A DNA stretch of 39,658 nt from a virus. Location of the stretch: positions 1 to 39,658 of the IMG/VR virus record IMGVR_UViG_3300040801_002884. The stretch is one strand, 5' to 3'. Shown in pieces: positions 6,917 through 13,945 of the stretch. Position numbers and translations under genes: made by a program. The first letter of the stretch is position 1; each line of letters starts with the position of its first letter. The notes under the pieces were generated by a model, which saw nothing but the letters and a program-made list of their open reading frames with translations, did not search any database and had not been told where the DNA came from.

Positions 6917-7156
6917 ATGAAAAGAACAGCAAGAAATGAAATCTACAAAAATGTTGTCAAATATAATGGTGTTTGCCATGCCGGAACAATTAGTCAAGAT
7001 ACCGGATATACCATTCAGACTGTTAAGAAACATATAAAGAATTTCATGAAAGAGGGCAAAATTGAGAATATTCCTTGTCCTAGTAGCGGTAAAGATTGCT
7101 ACTATATTGTGATTCGGAATTATGTTATCAATGATAATCTTGATGCTACAGAATAA
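6917..7156 (+). CDS. winged helix-turn-helix DNA-binding protein
   Basis: A 79-residue protein with a wHTH pattern: helix 1 (RNEIYKNVVKYN), a helix-turn-helix (AGTISQDTGYTIQTVKKHIKNFMKEG), then a strand/wing region (KIENIPCPSSGKDCYYIVI). The recognition helix would be about residues 32-44. Length is that of a small single-domain regulator. It lies behind its own promoter with a copy of the preceding leader, so it may control early phage or host genes; the target is not visible. Confidence 0.65.
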   Translation: MKRTARNEIYKNVVKYNGVCHAGTISQDTGYTIQTVKKHIKNFMKEGKIENIPCPSSGKDCYYIVIRNYVINDNLDATE

Positions 7157-7165
7157 GGAGAAAAA

Positions 7166-7612
7166 ATGAGTTTAAAAAAAGGCGACTATGTATCTGTTTA
7201 CGACTTTTCTTTCATCGAACGTGTCGATTCTTGGGAGTCGAATGTTTATATAAATGATACAGAGGATACAGTTTTCAAAATTCTAGAAATCAAACCATTA
7301 AATTTTTTGAGAACAGTGAACGATTCCGAAAGACCGATACATGATGTATACATTCAAGACACAAAAACTAAAAAGATATATCTACATTCTTTATATCTTT
7401 GTAAAAAGAAAATGTTTAGGACTGCAAAAAAATCACATGAGATTGTCAAGTGGTTAGAAGATCATAATTGGGAATGTCAAGATGACGGTTGGAAATCTCA
7501 CTGTGTAACAGATTATCCCGCTTTTTTCAACTTTCGAATGCTTCAAGAGTGTGGCAAAAACATTGAAGAATCCGATTATAAATGGAAAGATGAGTGGGTT
7601 GATTACAATTAA
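7166..7612 (+). CDS. hypothetical protein
   Basis: A 148-residue protein, not recognised. The N-terminal half is strand-rich with a KGDYVSVYDFSF start and IHDVYIQDTKTKKIYLHSLYL near residues 70-90, which resembles a small beta-barrel. The C-terminal half is aromatic and acidic (HNWECQDDGWKSHC, YKWKDEWVDYN). GGAG precedes the ATG. Same operon as the wHTH gene. Confidence 0.55.
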   Translation: MSLKKGDYVSVYDFSFIERVDSWESNVYINDTEDTVFKILEIKPLNFLRTVNDSERPIHDVYIQDTKTKKIYLHSLYLCKKKMFRTAKKSHEIVKWLEDHNWECQDDGWKSHCVTDYPAFFNFRMLQECGKNIEESDYKWKDEWVDYN

Positions 7613-7624
7613 AGGAGAATTGTC

Positions 7625-8032
7625 ATGGGATTTAATTATAAAAAACTAGAAGATTTGTATCATACATTTCCGAGATCAGGAGAGTTTAAGAAGCATTGGC
7701 TGTATTTAAAGGGCGAAGTCGTCTTTTCTGGTGATGAAAAAGAATACAGGGACTTCATTGCAAATAACTCCAAATCAGAAAAATGTGTACATGAATCAAA
7801 TGTTGATGATGTTGCTTGGAAAGCGGCAAAGAAAGTTCACAAGGAAAAGAGAATTGCGGCTGAAGAAGAGTTTAAAAAATTTCTCTTTTCTGAATACGGA
7901 GTTAATAACAACATAATCAACAAAATTGTATGGGAAGAAACCATCAATAACGGCAGTGAACTTCATGAATGGGAACTTAAATTTGCAGAACTATCATATC
8001 TTGCTAAGAGGATTCTTGAACAAGTAATTTAG
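7625..8032 (+). CDS. hypothetical helical protein
   Basis: A 135-residue mostly helical protein, not recognised. A Lys/Glu-rich helix near residues 60-90 (AWKAAKKVHKEKRIAAEEEF) may be a coiled coil, and another helix (ELHEWELKFAELSYLAKRI) closes it. AAAGGAG is six bases from the ATG. Part of the 6742-8295 operon. Confidence 0.55.
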   Translation: MGFNYKKLEDLYHTFPRSGEFKKHWLYLKGEVVFSGDEKEYRDFIANNSKSEKCVHESNVDDVAWKAAKKVHKEKRIAAEEEFKKFLFSEYGVNNNIINKIVWEETINNGSELHEWELKFAELSYLAKRILEQVI

Positions 8033-8049
8033 ATAATTTAGGTGTTAAT

Positions 8050-8295
8050 ATGAGTAAAGAAATCGGAAGAATCAAAAAGGCTGGATCTATGAAATTCAGA
8101 AAGGACTTTTATGTCAATGAATTTTATGGTGGCGCCCCTGTTGGAAGGTGTTATCAATTTACTCAATATAACACCGAAAGGAAAGATCACCATTATGTTA
8201 CTATATCAAAAGAAGAGTTTAGACAACTTCAGTGGATGATATTTCTACATAATCATCCGAGACTGAAGAAATTCTTTAGTATGTTTAAGAGGTAG
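8050..8295 (+). CDS. small basic hypothetical protein
   Basis: An 81-residue basic protein, not recognised. Strand-rich first part (KFRKDFYVNEFYGG, VGRCYQFTQYNTE), HHYVTISKEEFRQLQWMI then a basic tail with HNHPRLKKFF. Ribosome site AGGTG is modest. Last gene of the operon before the hairpin that precedes endonuclease VII. Confidence 0.5.
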   Translation: MSKEIGRIKKAGSMKFRKDFYVNEFYGGAPVGRCYQFTQYNTERKDHHYVTISKEEFRQLQWMIFLHNHPRLKKFFSMFKR

Positions 8296-8300
8296 CCTAT

Positions 8301-8355
8301 CTTCTCCTTAGTTGTTTAATGTATAAGTAATATTATATTAACAACTAAGGAGAAG
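8301..8355 (+). promoter_or_regulatory. hairpin sequestering the endonuclease VII ribosome site
   Basis: A perfect 16-base inverted repeat (8301-8316 and 8340-8355; core CTTCTCCTTAGTTG and its complement) with a 23-base loop. The right arm contains AAGGAG, the ribosome site of the gene at 8359. RNA started upstream would fold and hide this site; RNA started in the loop would not. In T4, gene 49 has the same kind of control. Confidence 0.85.
8322..8329 (+). promoter_or_regulatory. late promoter-like octamer inside the hairpin loop
   Basis: TATAAGTA, one mismatch from the T4 late consensus TATAAATA, lies in the loop. A start about 13 bases downstream of its first base would be near 8335, after the left arm, giving a message that cannot form the hairpin. 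Confidence 0.55.
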
Positions 8356-8358
8356 TGA

Positions 8359-8898
8359 ATGAAAAAGTATAGACAACTAAAAACCACTGAAGTAAAACCT
8401 CTTCGTGAAAAACTTCACCAAGAGCAAAACATGATTTGTCCGATTCTTCAGCAAGAATACTCTTTTGAGGAAATGGCTTTAGATCATCTTCACAAACAAA
8501 GAAAGGCAGATGATCCTGAAGAAACTGACACTGGATTAATTCGTGGTTGTATCAACATTCAAGCAAATATTGTTTTAGGTAAAATCGAAAATTCGTGGAA
8601 AAGAACTGGACTTGCTGATAGAGGTCATTCTCTTTCTGATGCTTTGAGAAGAATGGCGGATTATCTTGAAAATGAACCTTTACCTTTAATACACCCCTCG
8701 GAAAAAATTCCCGTTATTAAATTCAAAAAGTCATCTTACAATAAACTTGTCAAGAAGATAAAAGAAACTGATCCTAATAAAAAAATTCCACCGTATCCCA
8801 AACGACAGGTTTTGACAAAAGAACTAAAAACTTTATTTGAAAAGTATAACGTAGAAGTGGAATATTATAAAAAAAGTCTTGACAATACCTCAGAATAA
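8359..8898 (+). CDS. 49: endonuclease VII-like Holliday junction resolvase (gp49)
   Basis: A 179-residue His-Me finger nuclease (T4 gp49 has 157 residues) that should cut four-way junctions and branched DNA before packaging. The core runs CPILQQEYSFEEMALDHLHKQ (27-47), with Asp42, His43 and His45, then LIRGCINIQANIVLGKIENSWKRTGL (60-85) with Asn70. T4 endonuclease VII binds zinc through two CxxC pairs; here each pair keeps only its first Cys (Cys27, Cys64), so the zinc site appears lost or changed. The C-terminal half is Lys-rich. Translation is likely controlled by the upstream hairpin. A class B promoter overlaps the gene's end. Confidence 0.85.
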   Translation: MKKYRQLKTTEVKPLREKLHQEQNMICPILQQEYSFEEMALDHLHKQRKADDPEETDTGLIRGCINIQANIVLGKIENSWKRTGLADRGHSLSDALRRMADYLENEPLPLIHPSEKIPVIKFKKSSYNKLVKKIKETDPNKKIPPYPKRQVLTKELKTLFEKYNVEVEYYKKSLDNTSE

Positions 8899-8907
8899 TG
8901 TTATAGT
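8879..8907 (+). promoter_or_regulatory. extended -10 promoter, class B
   Basis: TTGACA at 8879-8884, 17-base spacer, TATAGT at 8902-8907, with TG upstream. Contains CCTCAGAATAATGTTATAGTTC, the same block as at 12772-12796. The -35 box lies in the last codons of the endonuclease VII gene. Confidence 0.85.
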
Positions 8908-8958
8908 TCTTTATAATAAAGATAATAAAGATTGAGAAAATTTAAAAGTGAGGTTATT

Positions 8959-9366
8959 ATGAATATTGAAAGTCAATTGAAAAAAGTTACTGTTTGGGAA
9001 TGTACTGATGGTGAAAATTTTATTTCTAAAATTGCCGCAATTCATCATCAAAATGATATCAATGAACTTGAAAAGGCTAATGATCTTCTCGATAAATTCT
9101 TTTCAATCGGTGATATTCTGGAAGTGGCTTTTGGTGTGCTTCCAGAATATATTGATGAAAAACTTTATAATGTTAACAAAAATTCAAAACTTGTTATCGA
9201 ACACTGGCAATGTAAAAATACTCCTGGGTATCAGCCAAGAAGGTTTGAAAGTAGACACAAAATGTTTGTATCAGGTGACGCAGGTGCTTGGTCTGGGCCA
9301 TATGGAGCATCAATAACAATCAGTGATATTACTCGGTATGCAAAAGATGAAAGGAGCATTCTATGA
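8959..9366 (+). CDS. hypothetical early protein
   Basis: A 135-residue alpha/beta protein, not recognised. It starts MNIESQLKKVTVWECTDG, has a central helix (NELEKANDLLDKFF) and a Gly-rich C-terminal part (FVSGDAGAWSGPYGAS). The ATG at 8959 follows GTGAGGTTATT, a leader also found before the gene at 12844; the earlier in-frame start at 8932 lacks a ribosome site. The stop overlaps the next ATG (ATGA). Confidence 0.6.
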   Translation: MNIESQLKKVTVWECTDGENFISKIAAIHHQNDINELEKANDLLDKFFSIGDILEVAFGVLPEYIDEKLYNVNKNSKLVIEHWQCKNTPGYQPRRFESRHKMFVSGDAGAWSGPYGASITISDITRYAKDERSIL

Positions 9367-9650
9367 AAAGAATATTTTTAGTTTTATTTACACTTTTTGT
9401 ATTCACCGTTCCCGTTGAATCTCATTCTTTTACTCTAAATGATTTTCTTTCAACTGTTGAAAGGTTGTCCGCTTCTAAACAAAGAGAAGAAAACAATCAA
9501 AGACAGATAGAACAACAAAGAAGAAAGCAAGCATTAAGAGAGGAACGTGAGAGGGAACAATTGAGAATCAACCGAGAAAGACATGAAATGTATATGGAGA
9601 GAGAAAGAATAAGGAATGAAGCAATGAGGAGAGCGAATGATCTTAACTGA
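9363..9650 (+). CDS. exported Arg/Glu-rich coiled-coil protein
   Basis: A 95-residue protein with a clear signal peptide (MKRIFLVLFTLFVFTVPVES, cleavage likely near residue 20-22). From about residue 40 to the end it is a long charged helix made almost only of Arg, Glu, Gln and Asn (RQIEQQRRKQALREERERE). It would be a periplasmic coiled coil, perhaps spanin-like or acting at the envelope; no lipobox or partner is seen. It overlaps the gene before (ATGA) and RNase H after. Confidence 0.6.
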   Translation: MKRIFLVLFTLFVFTVPVESHSFTLNDFLSTVERLSASKQREENNQRQIEQQRRKQALREEREREQLRINRERHEMYMERERIRNEAMRRANDLN

Positions 9651-10620
9651 TTTTAACGGAGTGGCTATATCGGCAATTGTTGCCGCGGCATTCAGAGAAA
9701 AGATTCCTATGGAAAGAAATATGATAAAGCATATTGCTATCACTTCTTTTCTTAATATCAATAAACATCTTGCACGTGAGTATGGCAAGCATTATCTTTT
9801 AGTTGATTCACGTTCTTGGCGAAAAGATGAATTTCCTTTTTATAAAGCCAATAGAAAAGATGCAAAAGAGAAATCTTCTATTGATTGGGATCTTATATTC
9901 TCTGTTATGAATGAACTAAGGGATGATTTTGATCAATACTTTCCTTTTGAAATTCTAAGACATGAGGGGTGTGAGGCTGACGATCTTATTGCGGCTTTAA
10001 CAAAATATGCTCAGGCTTTTGAAAAAGTTGTTATAGTATCAAAGGATAAAGACTTTCATCAACTTGTCAATTTCTCAGTATCACAGTATAATCCGATGAC
10101 CAAGAAATTTTTTGATGTGGATCCTGAGGCGTTCCGAACAGAACACATTCTTTCAGGAGACTCTGGAGATGGTGTTCCGAATATTCTTTCTGATGATGAT
10201 GCCTTTATTAGTGAATCAAAATCACAAAAGAAAATGACAGCAAAAAGAAAGGAGATTTTACTAAGATTAGCAGAGAATGAATTTCAAAATGTATCTCTAA
10301 ATGATGAAAAAGAACTTAAAATATCAGCGGAAATCTTAAAAAGAAATTGGGAGAGAAACAAAAGACTCATTGATTTGACGGAACTTCATGAATGTACTAA
10401 AGGATTCCTTAGAGAGTTTGAAACATCAAATGCCGAAGAAAAACTCCCTAATGATTTGCTTCAGTATTTTGTAAAAAACAAGATGATTGTTTTGATGGGA
10501 AAAGTAAATGATTTCTTCATAAAGAAAAGTGAAGGGAAGAACGAAACTAAAGTACTAAATAAAAAACATAGTACAAAACACAACACAAACAATACTAATT
10601 CATTGAAAAAATTCATGTAA
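9637..10620 (+). CDS. rnh: RNase H / FEN-family 5'-3' exonuclease
   Basis: A 327-residue homologue of T4 RNase H (305 residues), which removes RNA primers from lagging-strand fragments with gp32 help. Acidic active-site segments: ILTDFNG at the start, HEGCEADDLIAAL near 110-122, VVIVSKDKDFHQL near 131-143 and the H3TH-like SGDSGDGVPNIL near 173-184. The Lys-rich C-terminus (NKKHSTKHNTNN) is extended. It overlaps the coiled-coil gene by 14 bases. T4 groups rnh with 33, 59 and 32, as this region does more loosely. Confidence 0.9.
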   Translation: MILTDFNGVAISAIVAAAFREKIPMERNMIKHIAITSFLNINKHLAREYGKHYLLVDSRSWRKDEFPFYKANRKDAKEKSSIDWDLIFSVMNELRDDFDQYFPFEILRHEGCEADDLIAALTKYAQAFEKVVIVSKDKDFHQLVNFSVSQYNPMTKKFFDVDPEAFRTEHILSGDSGDGVPNILSDDDAFISESKSQKKMTAKRKEILLRLAENEFQNVSLNDEKELKISAEILKRNWERNKRLIDLTELHECTKGFLREFETSNAEEKLPNDLLQYFVKNKMIVLMGKVNDFFIKKSEGKNETKVLNKKHSTKHNTNNTNSLKKFM

Positions 10621-10631
10621 CGGAGGAAACC

Positions 10632-11234
10632 TTGGACGATTACGATAAACACATAAAAATGACACAAGAAATTCTTGATGCTAAATTTAGAAAAGGGGAA
10701 ATAAAAAGACTTTTCATTGGAGAAATTTTGGAAGGTCTTGCTGAAGTTAAAACATTTCCAGAAAGAGTGAAGGCTCTTCGTGCTAATTCTGAAAGATCAC
10801 TTAATACTATTCTGATGTATACATTCAAGAATGAACAACATAGAATCACAAAAGAAATATTAGACAATCTTTCTTACGATGAAACTCCTATCGGAGATAA
10901 TGACATTTCATTGTATCCAGGGAATCTTCATGAAGTTGCCAGAAGACTTTATGTATTTAATCGTGCAGATTTAACTGAAATGAAACTTAAAAGACTTTTA
11001 GAGGATATACTGGAGACCTTACATCCCTCTGAAAGAGAGATTTTGATTGGTGTTTTTAAAGGTAAATTGCCGTACAAAAATATCACTAGAAATTTAGTCG
11101 AGACTGCTTTTCCTGATCTGTTTGTTAATGAAGTTAAGAAAGATACTTCTGAGGCACAAGAGGAGGGAAAGTCAGAAGATTCTCGCGAAGAATCAGAAAA
11201 GAAATCAAAAAATCCAGAGGAAGATCCTAAATGA
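10632..11234 (+). CDS. DUF6433-like phage protein, TTG start
   Basis: A 200-residue largely helical protein resembling the DUF6433 proteins found next to replication genes in T4-like and cyanophages (from memory of RxxxFxGKLPYKNI-type motifs: LIGVFKGKLPYKNITRN, AFPDLF). About 40 C-terminal residues are a disordered Glu/Lys/Ser tail. The start is TTG at 10632, eight bases after GGAGG; no ATG fits. Function unknown. The stop overlaps the next ATG (ATGA). Confidence 0.7.
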   Translation: MDDYDKHIKMTQEILDAKFRKGEIKRLFIGEILEGLAEVKTFPERVKALRANSERSLNTILMYTFKNEQHRITKEILDNLSYDETPIGDNDISLYPGNLHEVARRLYVFNRADLTEMKLKRLLEDILETLHPSEREILIGVFKGKLPYKNITRNLVETAFPDLFVNEVKKDTSEAQEEGKSEDSREESEKKSKNPEEDPK

Positions 11235-11497
11235 TTTTATTTGAATATTTCTGTAATGATGATAATCATCACGAAGGCTGCGGTCATGAATTTGAAGTAC
11301 TTCTACCGATTGATGATAGAATCAAACCGATGGGAGAAAAGTGTCCGAATTGTGGTAAAAAGGGAAATGTTTGTAGAAAATATTCTTCTAAACTGTTTAC
11401 TAGGGTTATAAATCCACATAAAAAAATGTCTGAAGATTTCAAATCAGAAATGAAGAGAATTCACAAGGAACACAAAATAACATCAGAATATTTTTAG
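11231..11497 (+). CDS. zinc-ribbon protein, FmdB-like
   Basis: An 88-residue protein beginning ILFEYFCNDDNHHEGCGHEFE with CPNCGKKG near residue 39. This is the YxC..C..Fe...CPxCG layout of FmdB-type zinc ribbons. The C-terminus is basic (KSEMKRIHKEHK). First of three adjacent zinc-ribbon genes before the nuclease at 11926. Confidence 0.7.
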   Translation: MILFEYFCNDDNHHEGCGHEFEVLLPIDDRIKPMGEKCPNCGKKGNVCRKYSSKLFTRVINPHKKMSEDFKSEMKRIHKEHKITSEYF

Positions 11498-11510
11498 GAG
11501 ATTTGTAGCA

Positions 11511-11726
11511 ATGCCTTTGTACGAATTCATGTGTTTGAAGTGTAATAAAGAATTTGAAGAATTTAAATCCCTCCGAGGAACACCGGAGGGAAAATATGAA
11601 ATCGATATGCCTACTTGCCCTGATTGTGGGGCAAGTACCAAAAAACTTGTATCTGCTTCTAACTTTCATCTAAAGGGTAGTGGTTGGGCTAAAGATTTGT
11701 ATTCAAAACCTCCGAAGAAAGGATAG
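11511..11726 (+). CDS. FmdB-family zinc-ribbon protein
   Basis: A 71-residue protein with the family hallmark MPLYEFMCLKCNKEFEEF, then CPDCGASTKKL near 36-46, and a tail GSGWAKDLYSKPPKKG that is typical of FmdB proteins (GSGWxxxD-Y). The two CxxC pairs bind one zinc. Its role in phages is unknown; DNA or protein binding is a guess. AGGAG upstream. Confidence 0.85.
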   Translation: MPLYEFMCLKCNKEFEEFKSLRGTPEGKYEIDMPTCPDCGASTKKLVSASNFHLKGSGWAKDLYSKPPKKG

Positions 11727-11728
11727 TT

Positions 11729-11929
11729 ATGACTATAAAACACATTAAAGACAGAGATATGATAGGAATTTGTGGAGCATGTGGAGCAGTTTTTGAGGCT
11801 AATAGAGAAGATTTTGATAATACTCTTATGACTGTATGGGATTGTCAAGTTTGCGGTGAGAATGATTCTGTTCCTTTTTATGATAAATCTCCTTCTCATA
11901 GACTACTTTTTGACGAAATAAAAAGATGA
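11729..11929 (+). CDS. zinc-ribbon protein
   Basis: A 66-residue protein with CGACGAVFE near residue 13 and CQVCGENDSVPF near residue 38, again two CxxC pairs. It may be a transcription-factor-type ribbon. Its stop overlaps the ATG of the nuclease gene by four bases, so expression is coupled. Likely a divergent duplicate of its neighbours. Confidence 0.65.
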   Translation: MTIKHIKDRDMIGICGACGAVFEANREDFDNTLMTVWDCQVCGENDSVPFYDKSPSHRLLFDEIKR

Positions 11930-12582
11930 TTCAACATATAAAACCGGAGGTTGAAACAACATATGATGATATTGGTAGATTATATAAGATTGATCGTAAT
12001 TATTACTACTCTGTTACTTCTGTCTTATCGGCTACGTCTGATAAATCTAGTATTGATGTTTGGAGAGAAAGGATTGGAGAAAATGAAGCGGATAAAATCA
12101 CTAAGAATGCATGTAATACCGGAGAAGGATTCCACCAAAAATGTGAAAACTATCTACTGAATGAGCCGTCTCCCAAAAAATCATTTTTAGTGGAAAAGTT
12201 GTTTAAAGAATGTAAGCCAATTCTAGATAAATATATTGATTATACTTTTGCAACTGAAATTGTTCTTTGGAGTCATGTTGCTAGAATTGCTGGTAGAGCC
12301 GATGCGGTGGTTTCTTGGAGAGGAGAACCAGTAGTTTTAGATTATAAATGCATCAATAATAATGATCCTAGATTTTTGGGAGATTATTGGATCCAATTGA
12401 CAATGTATGCTATGTGTATAAGAGAGATGTTCGGAGTAAACATTAAAAAATTGATTCTTGTAACTGCAAGCAAGAGAAATCTTTCTTGCACATCATTTGA
12501 ATCTCCAACACGGTTTCATCTAGATGAAACAATCAAAAGAATTAAAAAATTTAGGGAGATAATGAAAGATGCCAGAGCATAA
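11926..12582 (+). CDS. PD-(D/E)XK nuclease, MGME1/Cas4-like exonuclease
   Basis: A 218-residue nuclease. YSVTSVLSATSD...VWRERIGENEADKI and the NTGEGFHQKCENYL helix (His70) match the N-terminal part of MGME1/RecB-type exonucleases. The catalytic motif is GRADAVVSW...EPVVLDYKC, with Asp126, Asp139 and Lys141, preceded by Glu111; the QLTMYAMC helix supplies the Gln-Y motif IV. It lacks the Cys set for the Cas4 iron-sulfur cluster. Expected to degrade ssDNA ends, in recombination or host DNA recycling. Overlaps genes on both sides. Confidence 0.8.
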   Translation: MIQHIKPEVETTYDDIGRLYKIDRNYYYSVTSVLSATSDKSSIDVWRERIGENEADKITKNACNTGEGFHQKCENYLLNEPSPKKSFLVEKLFKECKPILDKYIDYTFATEIVLWSHVARIAGRADAVVSWRGEPVVLDYKCINNNDPRFLGDYWIQLTMYAMCIREMFGVNIKKLILVTASKRNLSCTSFESPTRFHLDETIKRIKKFREIMKDARA

Positions 12583-12769
12583 ATGTTATTCATGCGGAGA
12601 GTTTCACATTCCTGAAGTTACTATCAATGATTCCGCTTTCGATCCTGAATTAGAGGAAGATGCAAAATATTTTTGTTCATTTGATTGTTTTTATGATTAT
12701 GAGGACAATTATGAATACTTCATGAGAAATATTTTTCCATTTTTTATTCTTTTGCATAAAAAGTGTTGA
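12569..12769 (+). CDS. small zinc-finger-like protein
   Basis: A 66-residue acidic protein with CYSCGEFH at residue 6 and a C-terminal pair CSFDCFYDYED near 36, followed by a hydrophobic end (RNIFPFFILLHKKC). The pattern resembles short MYM- or HIT-type fingers. Starts inside the nuclease gene without a clear ribosome site. Its last bases overlap the -35 box of the next promoter. Confidence 0.55.
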   Translation: MPEHKCYSCGEFHIPEVTINDSAFDPELEEDAKYFCSFDCFYDYEDNYEYFMRNIFPFFILLHKKC

Positions 12770-12794
12770 CATGTCCTCAGAATAATGTTATAGT
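12766..12794 (+). promoter_or_regulatory. extended -10 promoter, class B
   Basis: TTGACA at 12766-12771, 17-base spacer, TATAGT at 12789-12794 with TG upstream. It differs from the promoter at 8879 at only a few positions from -35 through the start region. Followed by the same GTGAGGTTATTATG leader. Confidence 0.85.
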
Positions 12795-12843
12795 TCATTA
12801 TAATAAAGAGTAAGACAGATAAAAAATTAAATGTGAGGTTATT

Positions 12844-13062
12844 ATGGATGTTAATGAAAGAATTGCTATGTTAGAAGAAGCCCGTGAAATGATTCTTGCC
12901 GCAGCCGATCTTATTGAAGGAGCGGTTGCTCGAACTGATATTGCCATCTCTTGTGATGCTTATATAATTTCTCATCTCCGAAATTGGGCTGATGAAGATG
13001 GAGCTAATCCTTATGACCAGACCGTTGATAGAATCATTGAAGACCTCCAAAGAGGTGAATAG
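12844..13062 (+). CDS. small helical acidic protein
   Basis: A 72-residue protein, helical throughout (RIAMLEEAREMILAAADLIEGAV, then HLRNWADEDGANPYD). Not assigned, though small proteins of this type are frequent in T4-like early regions. Strong own promoter and GAGG ribosome site suggest high early expression. Its TAG shares a base with the GTG start of the next gene. Confidence 0.6.
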   Translation: MDVNERIAMLEEAREMILAAADLIEGAVARTDIAISCDAYIISHLRNWADEDGANPYDQTVDRIIEDLQRGE

Positions 13063-13229
13063 TGGACGACTTCAAAAAAGAAATGAATAAAGTTTGTGGT
13101 GTAGGTGGAATACACTGTCAATGTTGTAATCCTTTCTTCGGTAAAGATAGAAAAGCACTGAGAAGAAAAGTGCGGAGCACACTAAAACAGAAATTAAGGA
13201 GAAAACTTAATGGAAGTTCCTATGAGTAA
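13062..13229 (+). CDS. small basic Cys-rich phage protein
   Basis: A 55-residue protein with a GTG start: MDDFKKEMNKVCGVGG, IHCQCCNPFFGKDRK, then a strongly basic helix (RRKVRSTLKQKLRRKL). The CxCCNPF plus basic helix layout recurs in small proteins of many phages, from memory. AGAGG lies seven bases upstream of the GTG. It overlaps the next gene by 20 bases. It may bind nucleic acid; function unknown. Confidence 0.6.
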   Translation: MDDFKKEMNKVCGVGGIHCQCCNPFFGKDRKALRRKVRSTLKQKLRRKLNGSSYE

Positions 13230-13416
13230 AAGAAATAAAGAATGGATTGATAATGCTTCTTATAAAGAACTTCTTTATCGGTGGAGATATGCTCCCGCTG
13301 GGGATCCTATGTTTGTAGGTGAAACGGGAAGTTACTTTGAAAATACAATGCACAAAAAGAAACTTCTTTTATCTCCAGAAGAAGCGTCAAATATTAGTAA
13401 ACAAATAAGTTGGTAA
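13210..13416 (+). CDS. conserved phage hypothetical protein
   Basis: A 68-residue protein of a type I recall from many phages: SKRNKEWIDNASYKELLYRW, then FAPAGDPMF-like (RYAPAGDPMFVGETGSYF) and a basic end. AAGGAG is eight bases before the ATG at 13210; an ATG four codons later is possible. Function unknown. Confidence 0.65.
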   Translation: MEVPMSKRNKEWIDNASYKELLYRWRYAPAGDPMFVGETGSYFENTMHKKKLLLSPEEASNISKQISW

Positions 13417-13420
13417 ATAA

Positions 13421-13846
13421 ATGAAATTGTCTAAATATCCATATAAGGGTTGGGATTGGACGGAAGTTTGTAATGCTATTAACATTACTGCTTCAATAGA
13501 TGATAATCCTTTTTATCAAAAATGGTGGTCTGATTATGACATACTTGAAGGATTTGAGAATCTTCCTCCTTTATCGGATAAAGATCGTTGGTTGTTAGAA
13601 AATGAAGGACTTTATTTTGATTGCTATATTCAGGCACTTTTTATGCACAATCCCATAAAATGGAACAGAAAGCGAAGAACCATGGCATGGCTTGCTAAAA
13701 ACATAAGAGATTATCTTAAAAAATTAGCACCAGAAGAAGAACAAATTAGTTACTCTGCTCCTCTTTGGAAAGGTCTTTCTGAAATTGAACATGATGAAAC
13801 ACTATTACAGCATTATCGGATATTATTTAGAAGTGCTTGGAGTTAA
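13421..13846 (+). CDS. hypothetical protein, Trp-rich
   Basis: A 141-residue helical protein, not recognised. It has nine or so Trp (YKGWDWTEV, YQKWWSDYD, MAWLAKN, PLWKGL) and a Lys/Arg-rich helix (WNRKRRTMAWLAKNIRDYLKKL). Starts just after the previous gene with weak ribosome site; ends seven bases before the tRNA gene. Confidence 0.55.
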   Translation: MKLSKYPYKGWDWTEVCNAINITASIDDNPFYQKWWSDYDILEGFENLPPLSDKDRWLLENEGLYFDCYIQALFMHNPIKWNRKRRTMAWLAKNIRDYLKKLAPEEEQISYSAPLWKGLSEIEHDETLLQHYRILFRSAWS

Positions 13847-13853
13847 TTTATAA

Positions 13854-13929
13854 AGGGGTGTAACTCAATTGGTAGAGTACGTGGTTTTGAGCCACGCTGT
13901 TTTCAGTTCAAATCTGAACACCCCTTCCA
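13854..13929 (+). tRNA. tRNA-Gln (anticodon UUG), CCA encoded
   Basis: Standard cloverleaf: acceptor AGGGGTG/CACCCCT (13854-13860 with 13919-13925), D arm ACTC/GAGT, anticodon arm CGTGG/CCACG with loop TTTTGAG (13885-13891), anticodon TTG at 13887-13889, A37 at 13890, five-base variable loop, T arm TTCAG-TTCAAAT-CTGAA. T73 is followed by CCA (13927-13929). Bacterial tRNA-Gln usually has G or A at 73, so U73 is unusual. Reads CAA, and with wobble CAG. The RlmN-like gene follows at once. Confidence 0.93.
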
Positions 13930-13945
13930 TTTTAAATTTAATATA

